Assembly (NCBI GenBank): GCA_003117195.1
Contig: BDSI01000182.1
Location: 1-64,000, forward strand
DNA length: 64,000 nucleotides
Reading direction: 5' to 3'
From: Eudorina sp. 2006-703-Eu-15
Lineage: Eukaryota; Chlorophyta; Chlorophyceae; Chlamydomonadales; Volvocaceae
Below, one piece after another: positions 17,979 to 31,070 of this stretch; the stretch's first letter is position 1, and every line of letters starts with the position of its first letter. Below the pieces are notes generated by a model that worked only from the letters and a program-made list of their open reading frames with translations, ran no database searches and was not told where the DNA came from. Both the position numbers and the translations under genes were made by a program.

Positions 17979-18654
17979 GTCGTCCGATGGCTTTCAATGA
18001 ATCCAGCGCGAAAACAAGCAATACAACCTTACTTTTTCTGGGCAGTGCCTCGGGCTTGCGGTGACCGCCGCTGAAGGGAGCGACATGGTAGTGTCGACAG
18101 TCTAAGATTAAAACCATAGGGCAAAGTCACGAGCCGTCATGGTATCATAACAAATACCTAATTTGTGATCATGCGAAGCTGTGCCCAGCCGCACCCCACA
18201 GTTCATATAACTCACAGCTACCGAAAGCTACACCAAGACACCGTTTTCGTCACCGTTGCAAGCTACTAATAATAAATCGATTTAATTGAGCTTCATCATA
18301 GTCGGATAGACACCGGGCACGCTTTCGGACTTCCGTACCGCTGTCCGTTGCGGAATTTCGTACCGATTTCCATCCCAAATGTTTACGAAAATAACGATAT
18401 CCATCGTAAATCTATGTGGGAATTTCCATGTGTCGTTAGGGTCATGCGGGGTCCACCTAAATGCTCAGGGCTCCATGCTGGATCCCAGAAATGTCTTCAG
18501 TTACCTCTCAAACTGACTGAGTTAGTCTCGGCGAGCTAGAGCCAGGCTCCTGGCCCCTGGAGTACGACTGGCCTGGACTGGCCCCCGCACGCGCGCGTGT
18601 GCTTGGTGTGCTGCGTGCTCGCTTCCACGCTTCGGTTATCTGGGTGCATGCCCC
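17979..18654. promoter_or_regulatory. Divergent promoter region, phosphatase / macro gene
   Basis: Intergenic DNA between two gene starts pointing away from each other. It is visibly more AT-rich (18080-18300) than neighbouring coding DNA, as expected for an algal promoter. No specific factor site can be claimed. Confidence 0.5.
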
Positions 18655-20592
18655 ATGGATGCCACATCACGCGTGTACTTCAAGATATGCGAGGGGTCCA
18701 CCCTCATTATCATGCGCGGCGACGTGACGAAGTTCGAGGGCGATGCCCTGGTGAATACTTGCAACCAAGAACTGACGAAGACAACAGGCACCAACGGGGG
18801 TACGTAAGCAAAAACTCAGCTCCCCTTGCTCCAGTGACTGTGGCTGAACGATCTTGATTTGCATGAACTACTTTGCGCATTCGAACCCCTGGCTCCCGCT
18901 TGAAGGGCCGCCCCTCAGACTGACTGACGTCACCCAGCACTGTGAGTGTGCACGCCGCATAACACGAATTCATGTGCCTGTGCGATATGACCGGACCACA
19001 GACCCCGAATAAACATCTCGTCACCCATGCTCCCCCCGCGCAGCTATCCACACCGCAGCTGGTCAAGAGCTGACCGACGAGGCGGCCCGCATACCACAGA
19101 TCCGCCCGGGGCTGCGCTGCCCCACCGGCGAGGCCCGAATGACCAGGTGCTGCCACCATTGCCACTACCACCACCACCAGCTGTTCGGGAGGATCCGTAC
19201 GTCAGGGATTCGCCACCTCACATCAGCAGTCCGGGGAAGCTTGCAGCTGCGTGGCGTCATGCCCGGGTTGTGCCAAGCCGCAGGGGCACCCCACGTCTCA
19301 GGGCCCACATTTCTCGACCTGGTTCAGCGGCAACCCTGCATGTCGTGCACCGCCCCGTACCGCCATGCTGCGTACCATCTTAGATTCTTAATGCGGCGTC
19401 CACGATTTGACATTATTCTCGATGGCAGTGATCTCTTCTTCCCGGATAGCTTTGTCGATCGCTTCGTACAGGCAAGCACAGCCGCCCATATGCCCGCAAG
19501 CCGCAACCACCCTTTCCCTCCCTCGCACACGCATACACACACGCACACGCACACACACACACAGGGGCTACCTGCTTCCGGTCAAGTACGTGATCCACAC
19601 CGTCAGCCCCGTGTACCAGACGTCAGAAATCTCGGAGCCGCTGCTCACAGCGTGCTACAGGTGGGCGGATGAATGGGTGGGTCGGGTTGGCGGGTGGGCT
19701 AGTATCGCCGATGATGACGTTGTCTGGCGTACGATGGCGTACGATGGTCTTCTTCCTGCCGGGACATTGAGATGTATGTTGTAGTTGACTTGGGGCACTG
19801 ACTTGGGGGCAGCAAACCCGGATCCGGCCTGCACGTCTGCTCGGTTCGCAACAACCCGTGTTGTGGCCCGCGTGCCCGTCGTAGCTAGGGCCCCAAGCAA
19901 GGGGCCACGACCTCCGCTGCCCGCCTCCACCGCCGCTCATCGAACCCGCCACCAACCCACCATACCCTTTCTCCCTGACATGCGCGGCCCGCCCGCAGGT
20001 CCTGCATGCAGCTAGCCAATCAACACGGCGTCCGCAGCATCGGCTTCCCAGCGATCAGCTGCGGCGTGTTCGGGTACCCCTTCGAGGAGGGAGCCAGGGT
20101 GCGTGCCGTACAAATGTGCCGTACAAATCCGTACCCATGGCGTGACACTGGTTGGGACAAGTCACGAAGTTTGCGGCGGGCGCATGCATGCATGCCCGAT
20201 TTGTGGCCTGCTGTCAGAAGCGACGTTATTATGCTGACGTCTGAATCAGAGTCAACGCACCGCGGTGCGCCGTGCAACGAGCCGAGCTTTCTCTCTCAGA
20301 GGGGAAGGAGGAGGAACTGCTTCTGCAGCAACGAGGGCGATGCGACTGCATGGCACCGTGGGTGATGCGCGTGCAGGTGGCCTTCCGCACCATCCAGCAG
20401 CACGTCGGTCGTGTGGCGGAGGTCACCCTCGTGATCTTCCACCGCCGGGCCGACATCTACCAGGCCTTCCTGCGGGTGGCGCGAGTGATGATGGAGGAGC
20501 TGCCGGGGCTGCCGGAGCTGCCGCCGCCGCGGGCCCCCTCCGCCACCCGCCGGCGGACACCGTCCCCCGCCCGGGAGCCGGCCGCCTTGTGA
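18655..20592 (+). CDS. Macro-domain (ADP-ribose-binding) protein
   Basis: Exons 18655-18799, 19044-19146, 19565-19660, 19999-20098, 20377-20592 (about 219 aa), phase-consistent. The macro fold is nearly the whole protein: IIMRGDVTKFEGDALVNTCN (the GD(I/V)T and VNAAN-type strands), GGAIHTAAGQEL, CPTGEARMTRGYLLP, VKYVIHTVSPVY, then SIGFPAISCGVFGYPFEEGA, the second phosphate loop. A short Pro/Arg-rich tail follows. MacroD-type domains bind ADP-ribose and may remove it from proteins or deacetylate O-acetyl-ADP-ribose. The usual 'GGGGVDGAIH' loop is altered to TKTTGTNGGAIH, and NAAN to NTCN, so the catalytic class is uncertain. The intron before exon 3 ends in a CA-rich tract up to the acceptor. 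Confidence 0.85.
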
Positions 20593-21714
20593 TGTCCGCG
20601 GGGTGACCTCGCTGCCTCGCTGTGGCACGCCCTGCCGGCACAGATACGGTGAGTACGTGTGCGTCCTCTGACCTGGTCTACTTGCTTGGCCCATATGGAT
20701 TTGCGATGAAGTGGTGATAAGATGGGTGTGGAGGCTGGGATCATTCATCCATACATGCAGCCAGCCACCCATTCATTCATCCAACCCTTCATCCATCCGT
20801 GGCTGAAAACAGGTTCCGACCGTACCTCCCGAGTCCACTGAGCGACCGGGCAGCTTGCTGTCACAGGTTAGTAAGCATCACGCATCAACGACAAAAAAGA
20901 CAATGACTGGGGATGCTGAAGGCGTGAGCGAGGTGCTGGAGGACCTCAAGCGGCGGGAGGAAACTGCTGAATCCAGACTTTCGCACCATGTTCATGTTTG
21001 GGGCTTTCCCTGAGCCCGTGGCTCATGGATCGTACATATTGGTACGGAGATGCCCGTTTGTGTGTGTGTGTACTGCAGTCCGTCGCAGAGGGGGTCGTTC
21101 GTAGCTGACGTAGCATTGTGCGAAATGCGGCGCCATGTCTTGCGGTGGTGTGGTGCGAGGACAAGAAAGGTGCGCATACATGGTAATATATCTCAACACA
21201 CAATGTACCATACGTACTACAATTGTAAACTTGTAAAAACACTGATGTCGGGACATGGGACACACGGAGGCCATCGCCCAGACGCCCACCACTGCGCCCC
21301 AGGGCCCTCAAACGGGGGTTATGCAACCGACGGGTTTGGTGGCAGCTAACTGACCTGATGCCAGACCTCGACCCCGCGGTCCCGCGCACTGCCACCCCTG
21401 CCCGCCGTCCTCCTGCCCCACCCCTGCGCACACACACCGCTGCACACCGCTGCTGGGATCGGGCGGGCGGGCGGGTTGCAATTCTAAACACACCGCTGCA
21501 CGCGGGGCCCTGCTACCGCCTCCATCCGAGCCTGCGACAACACCCCCCCTGCCCCCAGTTCAAGCCGTAAAGGCCCTCCCCCCGGCCGCCCCAAGCCCCT
21601 GCGTCCACCCCTGGCCCAGCCTTTGACGCAGTCGGAGGTGGTGCTGCTGCGGCTGCTGCTGCTCCCGGCAGTCGGCTGCGACGCCCGTCGTCGCCCCCGT
21701 CCGCCTCCTCCTCC
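20593..21714. other. Convergent 3' regions, macro and GNAT genes
   Basis: No gene is supported here. It holds the 3' UTRs of two convergent genes, with TGTAA signals at 21224-21236. Confidence 0.5.
21224..21236 (+). terminator. Putative poly(A) signals of macro gene
   Basis: Two TGTAA pentamers (21224-21228 and 21232-21236) lie about 640 nt after the macro stop codon. TGTAA is the usual Chlamydomonas polyadenylation signal. Confidence 0.4.
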
Positions 21715-24372
21715 TCAACTGCCCCTCTCCCCGGACGGGCTGGGCGCCACTCGGGTACTCATCACCACCAGCTGCTGCCCCACCGCCAGCCGAGCCACCA
21801 CCGTCCCCGCCGCCACCTCCAGCCACAGCTCCCTGGGGGGGTCGCAGCGACAGCACCAGCACCAGCAGCAAGAGGGGGGTATGGGGTTACGGAAGGACGA
21901 GGACTCGGCGGACGGAGCCGGGCGGACGGCAGACGATGGCAGAGCGCGGGAAGGCGTTCGTGTCCGCGAGGGGGAACCAGAGGGACCCGGGGCTGTCCGG
22001 GGAATAGCACCCCGTGACAGTGACAGTGAGGGAAGTCGCTGCAGGGCCCTGGAAGGGGCGGAAGGGGGCATCCGCCCGCCGAGCTCCAGGAGGTCCCCCT
22101 TGATATCAACGCACCTGGGTACCTCCGCCAGGGCCCTCTGTCGGAAGCCCAGTCGCTGGTAGAAGGGCACGCCGCGCTGCACCGCGGTGAGCCACACGGC
22201 GGTGCCCGAGGGCAGCGCCGCCAGCTGCCGCCGCACCAGCGCCGACCCCAGCCCCTTGCCCCTGCGCAGCGCCCGGCGGACAACACACGAACGGAGCGGG
22301 AGCGGAGCGGAGCGGAGCGGAGCTGAGCTGGGCTGGCCGAAGGTTCGGGATGGCCCCCCCGTGTGGTTGTTGGGTTGGAGGTGAGGGTTGAGGATTGCTG
22401 GTGGCCCTGATGACAGGGCTATACATGATCAGACGCCCTGCCCCGCCCTGTGCTGCCCCACCCCACCCAGCGCCCCGCCCTGTGCCGCCCCACCCCACCC
22501 AGCCCCGCCCAGCCCCGCCCGGCCCGGCTCCGTCCGGACCGAACCTGGGCGTGGACATAGGCGTGGACATAGGCGTGGACATAGGCGTGGACGTGCTCTG
22601 AAACCATCTCCCTGCCTGCCGCCCTGCACAGTTGTGCTCCGGAACCACCATCTCCCTGCCCACTGCCCCGCTCACCTATGCTCCGGAACCACCACCAGGC
22701 TCTGCAGCTTCACGGGCGGGGACTCACCCCGCCCCGAGCTGGTGGGTCCCGGGGGGGCAGGGGTGGCCGCTGCCGCCCCAGTCGCCGCAGCCGCCTCCGG
22801 AGACCCCATCGGCACCGTCTGCACAATACCGGCCAGGGCGCCGTCGGATGCGACACAGGCGACGGTGAAGCGGCTGGGGACCAGTCCCAGCGGGTTCATC
22901 CTGATGGGGGGGAGGGGGGAACCGGGGGGGCACCGCTCAGGAGGGGGAGGACAGGTGGGGAGGGGGCGGTGGAGGAGGAGGGGGCGGTGGAGGAGGAGGG
23001 GTGGGAGGAGGCACCCGGGTTCGGCGTTTTGGAGGGTGTGGGGCGAGGGGGCGCGAGCAGATGGGGGAAGGAGGAGAAGGAGGGGAGGGAGGAGGGGAAG
23101 GAAGGGAGGGAGGAGGGGAAGGAGACGGCGAAAATCGAAAAGGATGGGAAGGGCGAGGGCCTGGACGGTCGGGAGGGGAGGCCGCAGCGGCGGCGCCGGC
23201 GGGTGGGTCAGTGGGTGGCGGGTCCAGTCCTAGGGCTAGAGCTCCGGGCGGCAGCCGCAGTTCCTTTGCCGCCTGAAAACGTCACCGATGACCCCCACCC
23301 CCACCCCCATCTCCCGCCGGAGCTCACACGTCCCCTCTCAAACAGCGCGCGGTGAGAGGCGGCGCAGAGACAGCAGCGCGACGCAGCTAGAGTCCACGCT
23401 GTGCCGACAAAATATCTTTCGCACGACTCTGCTCGTTTGGCTGGGTGGGATCCTGGCCATCCGTTGGGCGGGGTGGTGGGGTCTCCGCCTTCGGTCCTGG
23501 CAGGCACGGGTGTGCGGTGTGTGGTGAGGCGGCTGCGGCTGTCACCAATGACTCGTGGGTTCCACCGTGACATCCCTGATACCGTAATACACGGGGGCGG
23601 GGGGGCGCAGCACCCCACGGCTGTCTGTCGGGTCCCCTCGCTCCCCTGGAGGTCCGCGGCCTCGAGCGCACCCCACGGCAGTGAAGCCCTTTCCCTGGTG
23701 GCGGGATGCAGGTAGCGGTACCCCGTGCGCATCCTGGCTTGGGTGAGGTGACGCGACGCGGGGCTGCATCGGGTGCGGGGATGAGCTGCTTGCCGAAGGG
23801 CGGGCGCGCTGAAGGGGATGCGATGCTTCGACGACGCAGCAGCGCCGCGTGTTTAGAGCCTCGGGAGGTGCAGGCGGCGCACCCGCATCTCAACGCATTC
23901 CAGGATGCTCAGATGGATCCAGGAGATGGTGTTCATCTTCGGTCAGCGTAGCGTGTCCTGGGTCCGTATGTTGGGCGCCGACTGATTTCGGAGCCGGGCT
24001 TGAGAGAACAGCACCAACCACCGCTTTGTCTCACGAAGCAGTACGGCATCATGCACCCTGCCAAGGCCTTTCCCCTTAAGGATTATATTTCTTTCCCCCG
24101 GCCTCCCCGACGCACTTCTCCGCAAGGACCAGGCCGGCGATTCTCGGTAGGTCGGCTTCTGTGCCGCGTCGCAGCATGAAGCCCTCCGGGACACCGGGCA
24201 CCACCTCGCCCCGAGTGCCGTCCTGTCGTTGAATGCATGAGACCGAGTGCTGGCGTCCCCTTCGTGCACGCATACTGCTGGGCAGGCCATGTCTGGCTGG
24301 GCCTGTCACAATGATTGGAGAACCTCTCGCGAGATGGCGTGGCGCCGAGGGCGCCAGCGCCACGGTGAGCAT
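21715..24372 (-). CDS. GNAT-family N-acetyltransferase, probably organellar
   Basis: Minus-strand exons 24372-24116, 22900-22676, 22261-21715 (about 342 aa); phases agree. The first ~60 residues (start MLTVALAPSAPRHLARG) are rich in Ala, Arg, Ser and Pro with few acids, like a chloroplast or mitochondrial transit peptide. The GNAT fold begins at MLRRGTEADLPRIAGLVLAE. Exon 2 ends in the strand LQSLVVVPEHR, which joins exon 3 to give the acetyl-CoA loop RGKGLGSALVRR. LTAVQRGVPFYQRLGF is the classical C-terminal GNAT signature. A Ser/Arg/Pro-rich tail of more than 100 residues after it is atypical and may contain an unrecognised intron or 3' UTR. The acceptor substrate is unknown; plant plastid GNATs acetylate protein N-termini, lysines or serotonin. 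Confidence 0.8.
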
Positions 24373-25078
24373 GTGAGCGGTTGCAGCTCCTTGAATACCA
24401 AATAGTGAAGAGTAGTTGATACGCAAAAATGGAAAGACGGAGAGTATGAGTGTACGGCGGAGCGCGGTACAAGGTGCGGTCGCGATTGTATGAACGCTAC
24501 CGCCACATTTGGCGCGCTTGTATTCGAACACGTTCCGCTGTCATCATCTGAACAGGAGCTCTCATTTCTTGTCACTCACCAGCGTGGAAGGTGCTTTGGG
24601 TTCGCTTTTCTGATCAATCAATCAAGCTTAGTGACCGGAAGGGACTGCTGTTCAGCGGGGACGTGTTTGGTGGCCATCCACCTGAGCACGAGGCGCCATT
24701 GCCTGCAGTGCTTGACAGGCTCAGGTGAGCAAGGGCGAATCAGCGGCGCCATTTTATGCGGTGTTTTGTCGACAACGTTCAGGGCCTCTGCTTTGTTCCA
24801 AATTATAAAATTTAAAATGAGTGAATGTAATGGTTGAGCCTGGGCATGACAATGTGGTTCGTGAGCTTGCCGTTCGAGCGCGACGGCCCTTGGAAGCTTG
24901 ACTCACCGCGCGACGTGTCGAAGTGCGCGCCGGTCCCTCCGAAATTAATTCATTTGGCCATCCTACTAAACCCGCACTGGTTGGGTCTCTCGTGAATGCC
25001 TTCCGCACAGGGCGCCAGGGCGCGACCCGCTTGACCTCACTTTTCCGTGTGCCTTGCAGTTTCCTACGAAGCCGAAAC
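24373..25078. promoter_or_regulatory. Divergent promoter region, GNAT / CYP710
   Basis: About 700 bp between oppositely oriented starts. It is more AT-rich than its flanks, especially 24780-24830. No individual element can be assigned. Confidence 0.5.
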
Positions 25079-28000
25079 ATGAACACGACCAGCCTCATCG
25101 ATGAGGGCCTGCTGGGAGGCAGTGTTGGCGAGTTGCTGGGGCGGTTGGGCTGCACCCCGTCGACGCTGTCGGACTGCATGCCAAGCAGCAGCGCGCTCAT
25201 CGTCGCCGGTGGCGCCCTGGCTCTGGGTTACACACTTTGGGAGCAGGCGAAATTCCGGTTATGGCGCATGTCAAAGAAGGACGGCGAGCTGATTCCAGGT
25301 GAGTTCGATCGTCGCTGACTTTTCGGAAGTCCGCATCGGAACCTCTCTGGGGACGCCATCATCATGGGCTGCGGTCACCCTTACTTGGATCACTGCGCTG
25401 CGGCGGACGGCGGCGCCAACCTCTCGCCTCCTCCTCCTCCTCCTGTTCCGCACTCGCCTCCACCCGCAGTACCGCAGTACCGAATGTGATCGAATGGCGT
25501 AACGCCCATCACCTTCCCGCGCACCCAGCCACTTCCCACCCCGCCCACTCCCCAACAGCCCCCACGTTTCAACCTCAACTCCATGCCTAGCCGCCGTCAC
25601 CCAAGCCTGCCCCCTCCTCTCTGTGCACACATCTAATCGCGGCCCCGTCTGTCGAAACCCCACCCCCCCCTCACCCCCCTCCGCTCCAGGTCCGGGCACC
25701 GTGACGCCTCTGATTGGCGGCATCGTGGAGATGGTCAAGGACCCCTACGCCTTCTGGGAGCGCCAGCGGCTGTACAGCTTCCCCGGCATGTCCTGGAACA
25801 GCATCGCCGGCATCTTCACCATCTTCATCACCGACGCGGCGCTGTCCCGCTACGTGTTCAGCCACAACTCGGAGGACTCACTGCTCATGTGCCTGCACCC
25901 CAACGGTGAGGCCGGACAGGGACATGGACATGGACATGGGGGGTTGAATTGAGAGAAACGAAATACGAAATCAACCCGAAGGACGAACCGGACATGGGGT
26001 GGAGGGAGAAGAGTGGGAGGTGGAGGGAGCGGCAGGGAGGGGGGAGGGCAAGGTGTCAAGGGGGAAGCCACGCCTAAGGAGTGTGTGTGGGGGGGGAGGG
26101 GGTAGTGGGAAAGTCAAGCCCACGGGGTGAGGCGTGGAGGAGGGGCGTAAAGGCACGGGGCCAGGGGCAGGAGCCGGGTCTCGCAGGGGGCCGCTGTGCG
26201 GTGGGGTCAGGACAGCATGTGGAGGAGGCATGTGCGATCGGGTCAGGACGGCGCGATTCTGGTGGCGTCGGGCCCTCGGGGTCGGACCGGTGCTGCGACT
26301 CGGGCGGGAGGCGCGATGCGGTCGAGGAGCGGGGGCGCCTCGCACTTCATATCGCTTCATTATCACCTGGCGCGCGCAGACTGATTCGCGGCAGCATGCG
26401 GTGCGGTCGCGGCGGGGGAGCGAGTGGGCCGTCGGGTGGGTGGGTGGGGGGGTGTCGATGCACCACCACCACCACGACGACGAGGGGCCGAACTCTTTGC
26501 CCAGCTTTGGAAGCAGGCAGGCCGTTGCCGTTGCCGTCCTAATCGTCCGGGCCCCGGGTCGTCTCGCCCCGGGTCTGTCCGGAGTATGACTGCTGACCCA
26601 CACCCACACTGCAACGTGACTGCGGCAGTGCCCCCTCCCTCCCTCCCAGTGAGGTGAGGTGAGGTGAAGGCAGCGGGCGGGACCGCGGCCGCTGCTGCTG
26701 CTGCGCCGCGTCGTCTTGGACGGGCATCAAGGGAATGGCGCCTGTGAAAGGGACTGGCGCCTGTGAAAGGGACTGGCTCCTGTGCGAGGGCAGGAGTGTC
26801 TGATCCTTGTGACTACTCTCCCTCGTGAGGCCCAGCGCTGACCATCCGCCCGCTGCTCCTGTCACGTCGTGCCGTGTCACCCTCGCAATGGCCTGACACG
26901 TCGTGTCCCCTCCCCTCCCCCCTCCCTCCCTCGTTCTGGTGGGGTGCGGTGCGGTGCGGTGGCGGTGGCGGGTCGCAGCCGAGTGGATCCTGGGCAAGAC
27001 CAACATCGCCTTCATGAGCGGCCCCGAGCACAAGAAGCTGCGCAAGAGCTTCCTGGCGCTCTTCACCCGTAAGGCCCTCGGACTGTACGTCCTCAAGCAG
27101 GACGCCATCATCCGCAAGAACTTCGACGAGTGGCTGTCGGTGAGGGCGGGGCGACCCGGGCGCTGCAGGGGCAGGAGGGGTGCGGGGTGTGTGTATGTGT
27201 GTGTGTCCACAGAGATGGGAAGTTTGCGGCGGGGGCGGGGTGAGACCCCGCCTGAACCAGCTGCTGCCTTGACGGAGAAGGGACTAGACCAGCTGCTGCT
27301 GCTGCCCGGAGGTGCGCCGCGGGTCCGCCGCCGCATAGGGTGCAGATGCGGGTGCCGAGGCAGCACGGGAGGAGTTGTGTCGAGGACCACCTTGGGGGGG
27401 TCCTCGGGACGCTTCGGTGTCTCGAGTGAAGGGAGAGGCTGAAGGGGGGGTCCTGGACCCTTCAGCGGTACACGGAAGGGCAAGTATGGATGCGTCGACC
27501 AGTCCCACTGTCGACCACGCTGCCCTGCCCTGTTCCCACGCGCTTTGCGACGCCGTTCCCCCCTCCCCCTAACGCCTGCCCCCTCTCCCCCCTTGCCCCC
27601 CTCCGCCTGCCCCCTCCGCCTGGCCCCAATCCAGATGCCTGGCCCCATCGAGGTGCGGCCGCTGATCCGCGACCTGAACGCCTACACCAGCCAGGAGGTG
27701 TTCGCCGGCCCCTACCTGGACGACCCCAAGGTTCGGCGGACTTTGAGGGGAAGGAGCCATGCTGGGGGGAGGGGTCGGGAGGGAGCGGGGAGGGGGAGGG
27801 TCGCGCTGGCGCGGGGGGGGGGGCCGGTGATGCAGATGCTTGGATGGGGTGGATGGGTGGGTCGGGGAATGAGGGGAGGGGACACTGAGGTCGGAAGTAC
27901 GGTATGGCGCTCTGGTCCCCAAATAGAGTGACACCCACCAGTGCGCTCCGGTGGACACCCACCTTGTTGGGGTTGTGGACAGCCCACCTGGCCCGCCGCT

Positions 28001-31000
28001 CGCATAACCTTTCCCCCCCTTCTCCCCCCCCCACCACCAGGAGCGGGAGCAGTTCTCCGCCGCCTACCGTGCCATGACGGACGGCTTCCTGACCTTCCCG
28101 CTGCTGCTGCCCGGCACCGGCGTGTGGAAGGGCCGCCAGGGCCGCAAGTTTATCGTCAAGGTGGGCGGGGGGGGGGTGGCTGGACCCGCGGAACGGGAGG
28201 AGGAGAAAGGGGGGGAGGGCGCGCCGGGCGATGTAGCGATGTGTGTGTGCTCTCTCTAGGCCGCTACGGGCATGGGCTACAGCGGAGCGGGAGGGGAGGG
28301 GAGGGAGGGGCCGCAGCTTGGCTCATGGTCAGTCGGGCGCTCATGGATCCGGTCGTTACGTGGCGCCTGGGCCGGGCGGCGAGCGCCCTCGCGTCCGCTG
28401 GATGTCCCTAGCCCCTGACGAACTAGCCCCTTCCCCGCCCCAACCGCCCCCTATGGCTACCGATTCCCCCTCCCCCCATCTCCCCCATGTCTCCCCTTCC
28501 CCCCCCAGGTGCTGACCCGGGCCGCCGCCCGCAGCAAGGTCCGCATGGCCGCGGGTGCGGAGCCCGAGTGCCTGCTGGACTTCTGGACCAAGCAGGTGGG
28601 GGGGGAGCTGGGGTGGGGGGCGGGAGGGGGGGAGGGATCAGACGGGGAGAGGGCGGGGTCAAGTGGGGTCAGGGGGGGAAGGTGGGGTCAGGGGGGAAAA
28701 GGTGGGGTCAGGGGGGAAAAGGTGGGGTCAGGGGGGGAGAGGTGGGGTCAGGGGGGTGCTCGGGGAAGGTGCGGTTGGGAGGGAGGGGACTAGGGTGCTC
28801 GGTCCGGTCGAGTGGGCGACGACTGCGGGCGCACGGAGGAGGACGCCGTTCACGCATCGTCCACTGATGTTGGTTGGTTGTTACCTCCTTCTTCACTTCC
28901 CCCCCCCTTCCCTCCCTCCCTGCCTTCCTCCCTGCCTCCCTCCCCCCTCCCTCCCTCCCTCCCTCCTCGCCCCCTTCCTCCCTGCCTCCCTGCCTCCCTC
29001 CCCCCTCCCCCATCAGATCCTGTCCGACATGAAGGACGCCGCCGACGCGGGCTCCGAGCCGCCCTTTTACCACGAAGACCGCAAGATTGCGGAGACGGTG
29101 ATGGACTTTTTGTTCGCCTCCCAGGACGCCTCCACCGCCTCGCTGTGCTGGACGATCACCATGATGGCGGAGAGGCCGGAGATACTGGCCAGGGTGAGGG
29201 GGGGGGGAGGGGAGCGGAGGGGGCGGGAGGGGGGGCGCGCCAAGGTTGGTTCGGTTGCGTTGGTTTGGCGTTCGCACGTTGGGGGGGGGCCATGGCTGCG
29301 GGCTGATCCCGTCGTAACTACCTACGTAGCTAGCAACCTACCTACCTACCAACCTCGGCCGTCACCGGCTGCAACGGAACCTGCGTCCAGAAATACCGCA
29401 CATTCGCTCGGACTTGATTTCGTGAGAGGAACGTAACTGACGGGTGCTTGCCCTGCGCCCCTGCCCCGCCGCCCTCGTGTGCTGTGTGGTCGGGTCCGGT
29501 CGGCTGTTGGTGTGTGGTTGGTGCCTGCCCCCCCCCGCCCCGCCCCCCTCCAGGTCCGCGAGGAGCAGGCGCGTCTGCGCCCCGACCTGGAGGCGCCCAT
29601 CACCGGCGACCTGCTCAACGAGATGACGTTCACCCGGCAGGTGGTCAAGGAGATCCTGAGGTACCGCCCGCCGGCCCCCATGGTGCCGCAGGTGGGTGGG
29701 TGGGTGGGGAGGTGGGGCGATTGGGGCGGGCCGGTTGGGGAGGGGGAGAGGCGGGAGTGAGGGTGAGGTGCGAGCGCGGTCGCCAACCTAGCGCAGCCCT
29801 GCTGGGGCCCCCGCGGCTGGGTTTGGGCTGGGTTGGTTTTCAACCTCTGCAGAGCCGCCGCCCGCAGGGATTGGGGTGCGGAGTGGCCGTGAAGGGGGGA
29901 AGTCGCTGATGACAAGAAGGCTTATGCGATGTACGGATGCATGCGCGGGAGGGAAGAAGATGTGCCGTGCGTGCGTCTGATTCCGGGGCGTTGCGTTGGG
30001 AGGGCCTGAGCCAACCTCCTGCCTCCACCCCCGAAGACGTTCCTCCCGCTGTCCCTGCCCCGACCGACCTCCTCCCCGCTCCCCCTCCTCCCCACCCCCA
30101 CCACCCCACCCGCAGCGCGCCCAGGCCCCCTTCAAGCTGACGGAGACGTACACGGCCCCCAAGGGCACCCTCATCATCCCCTCGCTGGTCAGCGCCAGTC
30201 TGCAGGTGAGGGCCGGGGGGGGCTGATGTGGGGGGGGGGGAGTGGTGCTGTCTTGATGATTTGACAGAAGGGTATCCCCCCTCCCTCCCTCCCCCAGGGG
30301 TCACACCCCTCCTCCTCCCTCCCTCCCGTTCCACCGGGTGGCCACCCACAGCAAGGAATGCTCACCCCTCCCCTCGGCTGCTGCTGTCCTGACCTGTCCT
30401 GTCCTGACTTGCCCGCCCTCGTCCTCGCCCTCGCCCCCCTCCTCTTCCCCCTCCCCCTCCCTTCAGGGCTACGCCGACCCGGAGAAGTTCGACCCGGACC
30501 GGTTCGGCCCCGAGCGCCAGGAGGACGTCAAGTACGCGTCCAACTTCCTGGTGTTTGGACACGGCGCCCACTACTGCGTGGGCAAGGAGGTGAGGGGGGC
30601 TGGGGCGGAGGGGGGCCCTGGGGCGGAGGGGGGGCCTGCTGTCTGCAGAGGAGGTTGAGGTGGAGTGGGAATGACGAAAGGTGTGTGGAGGCCGTATCGG
30701 AGGTAGTCGGAAGGGGCGTCTCTGCGCTTCCTTTTGACGGATGCTTTCTTGTATAGGGAGGATGGCTCCCTGTACACCAACCGGCCGAGTGGGCAAATAG
30801 ACTGTCACATACTGCGATGCAAAGTAAAACAGACACCAACCGTTCTGACACTCCCACCCGCCTGTCCCCGCCCGCCCGCCTGTCCCCTCCCTCTCTTCCC
30901 CCCTCCCTCCGCAGTACGCCATGAACCACCTGACGGTGTTCCTGGCGCTGCTGTCCACCTCCCTGGACTTCGACCGGGTGCGCTCCAACATCTCGGACGA

Positions 31001-31070
31001 GATCAAGTACCTGCCCACCCTATACCCGGGCGACAGCATCTTCCACCTCCGACTGCGGAGCAAGAAGTGA
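25079..31070 (+). CDS. CYP710B: Cytochrome P450 CYP710 family, sterol C-22 desaturase
   Basis: Eleven exons: 25079-25298, 25690-25905, 26979-27139, 27635-27730, 28041-28160, 28509-28595, 29017-29193, 29554-29691, 30116-30205, 30467-30589, 30915-31070 (about 527 aa), phase-consistent. CYP710 enzymes introduce the C-22 double bond of sterols (ergosterol-type in green algae) at the ER. The N-terminal anchor is SALIVAGGALALGYTLW, then the Pro-rich hinge ELIPGPGTVTPLIGG. The I-helix FLFASQDASTASLCW is the form typical of CYP710/CYP61 rather than the common AGxDTT. The ExxR motif is in VVKEILRYRPP. The heme loop FGHGAHYCVGKE is cut by the last intron just after its Glu, followed by YAMNHLTVFLALL. 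The length suits the family. The subfamily letter is inferred from green-algal context. Confidence 0.9.
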
